Positions 15,139-19,890 of a DNA stretch of 19,890 nucleotides are shown piece after piece. Source of the stretch: Rickettsiales bacterium (lineage in GTDB: Bacteria; Pseudomonadota; Alphaproteobacteria; Rickettsiales; UBA1997); the NCBI GenBank assembly GCA_947496905.1, contig CANMEW010000013.1:1-19890 (forward strand). The letters run 5' to 3'. Made by a program: the position numbers and the translations under genes. Position 1 is the first letter of the stretch. Each line of letters begins with the position of its first letter. The notes under the pieces were generated by a model, which was not told where the DNA came from, searched no databases, and saw only the letters and a program-made list of their open reading frames with translations.

Positions 15139-16509
15139 TTAAATCAAATCCGGATCAGTTGCGCCTTCTCCGGGCGCGGTGGGAACTTCGAATTCAAATC
15201 CGCTAATGATGTCAATGATGTAGATTCTAGGAATGGAATCGCGGCCAAAGGCGCCTTTCTTCTTTGAGTAAATCAAGTAGCGCCCATTGGGCAGCCATTT
15301 CGCACCCTCAACCAAATAAGCGCTGGTCAGTAATTTTTCTCCCTTCCCACTTGGTAGCATTGTTCCAACAAAAAATTTCCCACCCTTAATTTTTGTGAAG
15401 GCGATTAACTTACCATCTGGCGACCAAACTGGTTTCGAGTAAGATCCACTTCCAAAGCTGATGCGCTTCACTGAAGAGCCATTGGCATCCATTACGTAAA
15501 TTTGCTGACCGGCATCGCGGTCGGAAGAGAAGGTAATAAATTTTCCGTCTGGAGAGTAGGATGGAGTAGTGTCGATCGCCGGACTTTTGGTTAATTTTTT
15601 TGCTGCATTTCCGGAAATATTCATTTCGTAAATGTCGCTATTCCCGTCAACAATCGCCGAGAGCAGAATGATGTTTGCGTCGGATGGATGAGTGCTTGCA
15701 GCGAATGTTGTTCCTCTAAATCCACCGACTTTTTTGCTGCGCAAATTCTTGGTATCGAGCGCAAAAATTTGTGGCTTACCCTCGAAATATCTCAGGTAAA
15801 AAATCTCGTCGCGTTTTTTTGAAAAAATTGGCGTCAGAACAAGGTCGCGACCATCGGTTAAAACGCGGTGATTTTCACCGTCAAAATCGATCAGATTAAT
15901 TTTCTTAATCCGCCTATTTATTGGACCAAATTCAGAAACGTAAACTATTTGCGAAGCGAAGTGCCCAATACTCTCGCCACTGATGACTTTAAAAATTTCA
16001 TTGGAAATCACGTTGGACATTTTGCGGTAATTGTCGCGCGATGCGGTGTAGAATTTTCCGAATAATTGGCGCTGATCAAGCACGTCCCACATCCTGATGC
16101 GCACTTCTAAATTACCATTTGGATCGTAATTAAATTGACCAACAACAATCGCACCGATCCCAGCTTTACCGTATTTTTCAAAATTTGGCAGCGACTCAAC
16201 GGTGAGATTTTCTTGCACTAAATTATCGTTGAGAGAGGCGGTGGTGGTAAGGTTTGGAGAGGAGGTTTCCATCTGGCCAGCATGTTGAACAATCTCAAAA
16301 AGATCGGTTGTTTTTAAATTCCTTCTGATGCGCTCAATAATTTCAAATGTGTCTGCTTTTAAGTGTGGATTTGCTGAGTCGAAACCAAAAAATAAAATTT
16401 TAGTTTTCGGAATATCTTCATTTTTAATTGAAAAGGAAACTGCGGCGAAGGACTGCTGGGAAAGGACGAAGAGACCGAAGAGAACAAAAAATAATCGAAG
16501 AAATTTCAT
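15139..16509 (-). CDS. tolB: Tol-Pal system beta-propeller protein TolB
   Basis: TolB is the periplasmic member of the Tol-Pal complex that links inner membrane, peptidoglycan-bound Pal and outer membrane during division. The 456-residue precursor has a signal peptide (basic KFLR, hydrophobic core, cleavage near SFA-A/V at residues 22-24), an N-terminal alpha/beta domain with FGFDSANP and IRRNLKTTDLF, then PD40-type propeller repeats such as PSYSPDGKFITFSSDRDAG and PVWSPDGKLIAFTK. It ends EGATDPDLI, typical of alphaproteobacterial TolB. ATG 16509 lies two bases after the hslV stop. tolQ, tolR, tolA and pal are not adjacent; the next gene downstream is the split transketolase. Confidence 0.96.
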   Translation of the reverse strand: MKFLRLFFVLFGLFVLSQQSFAAVSFSIKNEDIPKTKILFFGFDSANPHLKADTFEIIERIRRNLKTTDLFEIVQHAGQMETSSPNLTTTASLNDNLVQENLTVESLPNFEKYGKAGIGAIVVGQFNYDPNGNLEVRIRMWDVLDQRQLFGKFYTASRDNYRKMSNVISNEIFKVISGESIGHFASQIVYVSEFGPINRRIKKINLIDFDGENHRVLTDGRDLVLTPIFSKKRDEIFYLRYFEGKPQIFALDTKNLRSKKVGGFRGTTFAASTHPSDANIILLSAIVDGNSDIYEMNISGNAAKKLTKSPAIDTTPSYSPDGKFITFSSDRDAGQQIYVMDANGSSVKRISFGSGSYSKPVWSPDGKLIAFTKIKGGKFFVGTMLPSGKGEKLLTSAYLVEGAKWLPNGRYLIYSKKKGAFGRDSIPRIYIIDIISGFEFEVPTAPGEGATDPDLI

Positions 16510-16511
16510 CT

Positions 16512-17063
16512 CTACAACGTTTCAATTATGATGTTATTGTTGGTGTAGACGCAAAGATCGGCGGCAATTTTCATCGATTTTTTTACGACTTCTTCTGCAG
16601 ATAAATTTTTGATTGGAGCTAGAGCCCTAGCAGCTGCAAGCGCGTAATTTCCTCCAGAGCCAATGCCGGTAATTCCGTCTTCTGGCTCAAGAACATCTCC
16701 ATTTCCAGTTAGAACCAACGAAATATCTTTATCGATCACGATCATCATCGCCTCTAAGCGACGCAGATATTTGTCAGTACGCCAATCCTTCGCCAACTCA
16801 ACGCAGGCGCGCATTAGCTGATTTGGATGCTGCTCTAATTTTGCCTCTAATCTTTCGAACAATGTGAAGGCATCTGCCGTGGCGCCAGCAAAACCGCCGA
16901 TGATCGAACCATCGCCTAATTTTCTAATTTTCTTCGCGTTTGATTTTAGCACGGTTGAACCGAGTGAAACTTGACCATCTCCAGCAATTGCAACCTTGCC
17001 ATCTTTGCGCACGGAAAGGATTGTTGTGCCGTAAAGTTGAAATGGATTTTTATGTTCTAGCAT
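16512..17063 (-). CDS. hslV: ATP-dependent protease subunit HslV (ClpQ)
   Basis: HslV is the proteolytic dodecamer of the HslUV protease. The 183-residue precursor carries a 12-residue propeptide ending LYG before the catalytic threonine (GTTILSVRK, Thr13). Measured from mature Thr1, the conserved Asp17 and Lys33 correspond to Asp29 in GDGQVSLG and Lys45 in SNAKKIRKLG. GGFAGATADAFTLFERLEAKLE, ELAKDWRTDKYLRRLEAMM and GSGGNYALAAARAL are intact and strongly alphaproteobacterial. The active site looks complete. The usual partner gene hslU does not follow; tolB begins two bases later. hslU is therefore expected elsewhere in the genome. This is the first gene of the nine-gene run, with a promoter expected in 17064-17151. 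Confidence 0.97.
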   Translation of the reverse strand: MLEHKNPFQLYGTTILSVRKDGKVAIAGDGQVSLGSTVLKSNAKKIRKLGDGSIIGGFAGATADAFTLFERLEAKLEQHPNQLMRACVELAKDWRTDKYLRRLEAMMIVIDKDISLVLTGNGDVLEPEDGITGIGSGGNYALAAARALAPIKNLSAEEVVKKSMKIAADLCVYTNNNIIIETL

Positions 17064-17084
17064 CGGATTTTAAATTTAGTTTAA

Positions 17085-17115
17085 GCCTCGCGGAGGCGCA
17101 GGAATCAAGAATTCC
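17085..17115. repeat. Double inverted repeat, resembles a REP-like palindromic element
   Basis: Two small hairpins lie in the 88-base gap between divergent hslV and ampG: GCCTC-GCG-GAGGC (17085-17097) and GGAAT-CAAGA-ATTCC (17101-17115). The arrangement is like the degenerate 'CCCGCGGAGGCGGGAATCCAG' class of dispersed proteobacterial palindromes. No second copy was seen in this window, so mobility is inference. A cis-regulatory role for the divergent promoters is an alternative. Confidence 0.4.
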
Positions 17116-17151
17116 GACGAGTCTATTCACTAATTCAAAAACTCAAGTTGG

Positions 17152-18381
17152 ATGAAAAAAATCACCAGAAATTTAGCCGTAATTTTTTTCCTCGGCATTA
17201 GTTCCGGATTGCCAATCGCGCTCATTTTATCCACCCTCAAAGCGCTGTTGCTGGAGAAAGGTTTCGACCTCAAAACCATCGGATTTTTCTCTCTGGTCAG
17301 CCTTCCCTACACTCTAAAATTTCTCTTCGCCCCAATCATCGATTCCTGCAAACTACCCTTCCTCACCAAAATTTTAGGACAAAGAAAATCTTGGATCATC
17401 CTCAGCCAATTAGTTTTGGCGGTTTTTATTTCTCTTCTTGGTGCGGCTGGAATAGTTGCCAGCGTTAGCTCCGTGGCCATTTTTGCATTTCTGGTTGCCT
17501 TCGCCTCTGCTACGCAGGACATCGTGATTGACGGTTACCGCATTGAGTTAATCGAAAAAGAAAATCAGGGAATCGCTGCCAGCGCCTACGTTTACGGCTA
17601 CCGCATCGGCATGCTAATTTCTGGCGCCGGAGCCTTGATGCTCGCTGAAATTCTTAGTTGGGATGTGGTTTATTTCGTCATGGCCGGACTCATGATTTTA
17701 TTTTCCGCCTTCACTCTTTTTGCTGACGAAACCAGAAAAAATTGGCAGTCGCAAAGTCATGATTTTCTTTCTTGGTTTAAAAATTCCGTCATCGAACCGC
17801 TGAAAGATTTTACTCGTCACAGCCGCTGGTACATCATTCTCGCCTTCGTGATTTTATTTAAATTGGGCGATGCCTTCGCCGGCAATTTAACCTTGCCATT
17901 CCTGCTTGAAATTGGTTTCAGCAAAATGGAAATCGCCAGCATCGTCAAAACTTTTGGACTATTTGCGACTTTATTGGGAATTTTTTTTGGCGGGATTTTA
18001 GTAAAAAAAATTGGCGTCATGAAAAGCCTGTGGATTGCAGCAGTAGCGCAGATGCTGTCTAACTTAGCCTTCTCTTACTTGTCGCAAATTGGTCACGATG
18101 CCAACCTACTTTACGCGGTAATTTTTGTTGAAAATTTTAGCGGTGGCATCGGCGATTCCGTTTTCGTCGCTTACCTAAGCAGCCTTTGCAACATCGCCTT
18201 CAGCGCCACGCAATATGCTCTGCTGGTTTCTTTTGCTACGCTGGCGCGCAGTATTTTTGCATCTAGCGCTGGCGTTTTCGCTCAAGCCCTTGGCTGGTAC
18301 GAATTTTTTATTTTCTCCACTTTCCTCGCCTTGCCCGGACTGCTGTTTTTGTTACTCCTCAATTTCCGCATTCGTCATTAG
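17152..18381 (+). CDS. ampG: AmpG-family MFS muropeptide permease
   Basis: This 409-residue inner-membrane transporter has about 12 membrane segments. AmpG proteins import GlcNAc-anhydroMurNAc peptides for peptidoglycan recycling. The N-terminal block SSGLPIALILSTLKALL, FSLVSLPYTLKFLFAPIIDS and FASATQDIVIDGYRIEL (the family's conserved ATQDI-x-(I/V)DG motif) identify it. GQRKSWI sits in the loop between helices 2 and 3. AmpG paralogues are often multiplied in Rickettsiales and can serve other substrates, so the exact cargo is uncertain. ATG 17152 lacks an obvious Shine-Dalgarno sequence. It diverges from hslV and converges on trmFO with a 60-base gap; I see no convincing terminator there. Confidence 0.9.
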   Translation: MKKITRNLAVIFFLGISSGLPIALILSTLKALLLEKGFDLKTIGFFSLVSLPYTLKFLFAPIIDSCKLPFLTKILGQRKSWIILSQLVLAVFISLLGAAGIVASVSSVAIFAFLVAFASATQDIVIDGYRIELIEKENQGIAASAYVYGYRIGMLISGAGALMLAEILSWDVVYFVMAGLMILFSAFTLFADETRKNWQSQSHDFLSWFKNSVIEPLKDFTRHSRWYIILAFVILFKLGDAFAGNLTLPFLLEIGFSKMEIASIVKTFGLFATLLGIFFGGILVKKIGVMKSLWIAAVAQMLSNLAFSYLSQIGHDANLLYAVIFVENFSGGIGDSVFVAYLSSLCNIAFSATQYALLVSFATLARSIFASSAGVFAQALGWYEFFIFSTFLALPGLLFLLLLNFRIRH

Positions 18382-18441
18382 GGCGCCTCTAAAAATTGCT
18401 TTTTTCGGTAATTTCTTCGGGTCGTAGGCTCAAAAAAAATT

Positions 18442-19815
18442 TCAGATTGCCGAATTTGATTCCTCCATCCAAATTTTTATTTCCTGCAAAGCCCTCTGCG
18501 AGTAGACTGATTTGCGGTCGTCTTTTTTAGTTTTTTCTGCAAGCGGAGAAAATAATCCGAAATTTACATTCATCGGCTGGAAGTTAATTCCCTCGTGACC
18601 AAGTGTGATGTGATTGAGAAGAGAGCCGATGGCTGTTGAGCTCGTAGGGGTTGAATTTTTTTTGTCAGAAATTTCTTGAGCCGCAAAAATCCCCGCCAAA
18701 AGCCCCATTGCCGCTGATTCAACGTAACCTTCAACACCTGTCACCTGTCCTGCAAAGCTCACATGTGGAAGTTTTTTGAAGCGTAAAAATTCATCAAGTA
18801 GCTGCGGCGAGTTGATGAAAGTATTGCGGTGAATGCCACCAAGCCTTGCAAATTCAGCATTCTCCAAGCCGGGAATTTTTCTAAAAATGCGCTGCTGGTC
18901 GGCATATTTCATCTTCGTCTGAAAGCCGACAATGTTGTAAATCGTGCCAAGCTTGTTGTCTTGGCGCAGCTGTACCACTGCGTAGGCTTTTTCAAGGCGA
19001 TCCTTGAACAAAGTATTTTCTGGTGAACGTGGGAAGTGTGGATTGGTCAAGCCAACTGGCTTCATTGGCCCAAAGCGGAGAGTGTCGCGACCGCGCTCTG
19101 CCATTACTTCAATTGGCAAGCAGCCATCAAAATAGGGCGTGTCTTTTTCCCACTCTTTGAACTCGGTTTTTTCGGCCGACAACAGGTCGTCAACAAATTC
19201 GCAATATTGCTCTTTGTTGAGAGGGCAGTTGATGTAGTCGCTGCCGCTGCCTTTGTCGTAGCGCGACTGAAACCAAGCAATGTTGAAGTCGATCGAATCC
19301 TTAAAAATGATTGGCGCAATCGCGTCGAAAAAAGCTAAATGTTCGCAGTTGCTGTGCTTGAGAATTGATTGACTGAGCGCGTCAGAAGTGAGTGGTCCAG
19401 TTGCAATGATCCAGCGTTCATCGGGGTTGGCAGGAAGTTCAGAAATTTCTTCGCGAGAGATTGTTACCTTTCCGCTTCGCAAAAGTTCAGTTTCAATAAA
19501 TTTTGAAAAGCCTTCGCGATCCACGGCCAAAGCAGATCCTGCCGGAATTTTATTGGCATCAGCAGCGCGCATGATTAGCGAATTAAGTTGACGCATCTCC
19601 TCGTGAAGCAGGCCAATCGCGGTTGTGACGTCATCGCTGCGCAAAGAGTTGGAGCAAACTAATTCCGCAAAATCCGCAGTACGGTGGGCAAAAGTTTTGC
19701 GCGACTCGTTACGCATTTCGAAAATTTTAACTTCAAAGCCGCGCGATGCCAATTGCCATGCCGCTTCAGAACCAGCAAGACCAGCGCCAACAATATTAAT
19801 TTTTTTGAATTTCAT
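18442..19815 (-). CDS. trmFO: Methylenetetrahydrofolate-tRNA-(uracil-54-C5)-methyltransferase TrmFO
   Basis: TrmFO is an FAD- and folate-dependent cytosolic enzyme that makes ribothymidine at tRNA position 54. The 457-residue product starts with the FAD-binding dinucleotide motif GAGLAGSEAAWQLA (10-23), then KIFEMR and AELVCSNSLRSDD containing Cys54. The second redox-relevant cysteine is Cys232 in FDGCLPIEVMAERG. FGPMKPVGL, YNIVGFQTKM, RLGGIHRNTFINSP and the C-terminal GQVTGVEGYVESAAMGLLAG complete the family signature. Length is normal. An eight-T run follows the stop closely on this strand (18432-18439), but without a clear hairpin. No strong ribosome site is seen upstream of the ATG. It is separated from whatever lies further right by a palindrome at 19857-19872. 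Confidence 0.97.
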   Translation of the reverse strand: MKFKKINIVGAGLAGSEAAWQLASRGFEVKIFEMRNESRKTFAHRTADFAELVCSNSLRSDDVTTAIGLLHEEMRQLNSLIMRAADANKIPAGSALAVDREGFSKFIETELLRSGKVTISREEISELPANPDERWIIATGPLTSDALSQSILKHSNCEHLAFFDAIAPIIFKDSIDFNIAWFQSRYDKGSGSDYINCPLNKEQYCEFVDDLLSAEKTEFKEWEKDTPYFDGCLPIEVMAERGRDTLRFGPMKPVGLTNPHFPRSPENTLFKDRLEKAYAVVQLRQDNKLGTIYNIVGFQTKMKYADQQRIFRKIPGLENAEFARLGGIHRNTFINSPQLLDEFLRFKKLPHVSFAGQVTGVEGYVESAAMGLLAGIFAAQEISDKKNSTPTSSTAIGSLLNHITLGHEGINFQPMNVNFGLFSPLAEKTKKDDRKSVYSQRALQEIKIWMEESNSAI

Positions 19816-19856
19816 GGATTGATGCTGAGGGAGTTTTTTAGGGAGGTTTCTAAAAA

Positions 19857-19872
19857 GTCTCGGCGCCGAGAC
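19857..19872 (-). terminator. Perfect GC-rich palindrome, probable terminator of a gene beyond the right edge
   Basis: GTCTCGGCGCCGAGAC is a perfect 16-base dyad, strikingly GC-rich in this AT-rich DNA. On the minus strand it is preceded by A-rich sequence and followed at once by five T (19852-19856), the layout of an intrinsic terminator for a leftward gene ending right of the window. On the plus strand a weaker GTTTT follows. An operator upstream of trmFO is a less likely alternative. Confidence 0.65.
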
Positions 19873-19890
19873 GTTTTAAACTTTTTACTC

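Noticed and set aside
19036..19338. 100-codon plus-strand frame inside trmFO
   Set aside because: Antisense shadow of a clearly conserved gene with no family resemblance of its own; similar shadows in tolB, ccmB, aroK and the SDR-GT2 gene were dropped for the same reason.
1..19890. CRISPR arrays, insertion sequences, rRNA or tRNA genes
   Set aside because: No regularly spaced repeats, transposase-like frames or RNA gene signatures were seen by reading.

Overview
The window reads as chromosomal DNA of an AT-rich alphaproteobacterium. HslV, TolB, AmpG, the YbhL-type Bax-inhibitor-1 protein and TrmFO all look alphaproteobacterial, and the dense packing, AT bias and AmpG/CcmB/TolB content recall the Rickettsiales or Holosporales side of that class. 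That placement is inferred from sequence style, not from a tree. Unlike most reduced intracellular lineages, this genome keeps shikimate genes (aroK-aroB) and a sizeable glycan cluster. The genetic code appears standard: TGA ends several intact genes.

Layout, left to right. (1) 1-969, minus strand: the 5' end of tuf (EF-Tu), preceded by yggS, which is interrupted by one in-frame TGA. (2) 968-3663, plus strand: a compact run of a diverged ThiE/TenI-like protein, manC (GDP-mannose synthesis) and ccmB (haem exporter membrane subunit). The first start codon overlaps the yggS start on the other strand inside a shared CATG. (3) 3675-4462, minus strand: a Bax-inhibitor-1 family membrane protein with a clear intrinsic terminator. 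(4) 4463-4761: a 299-base intergenic stretch with four hairpins, whose G-U pairs point to a plus-strand RNA, leading into aroK-aroB (4762-6412). (5) 17063 down to 6402, minus strand: nine tightly packed genes, hslV, tolB, transketolase N-half, transketolase C-half, an SDR-GT2 fusion, a methyltransferase, a small one-helix membrane protein and two large polytopic GT-C-like membrane proteins. The last gene overlaps the 3' end of aroB tail to tail. (6) 17152-18381, plus strand: an AmpG-type muropeptide permease divergent from hslV. (7) 18442-19815, minus strand: trmFO. A perfect 16-base GC-rich palindrome lies near the right edge and is probably the terminator of a gene beyond the window.

The most interesting unit is region 5. 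Housekeeping envelope and protease genes (hslV, tolB) sit at the head of what looks like a surface-glycan pathway. A split thiamine-diphosphate transketolase could move two-carbon units, a SAM methyltransferase and an SDR would modify a sugar, the fused GT2 domain resembles polyisoprenyl-phosphate glycosyltransferases, and the two polytopic proteins resemble lipid-linked-sugar-dependent transferases. ManC in region 2 may supply GDP-mannose. The glycan itself cannot be named from sequence alone. Other points of interest are the strand-specific structured leader before aroK, the single stop in yggS, the loss of thiamine-phosphate-synthase catalytic residues in the ThiE-like protein, and the CATG divergent start overlap.
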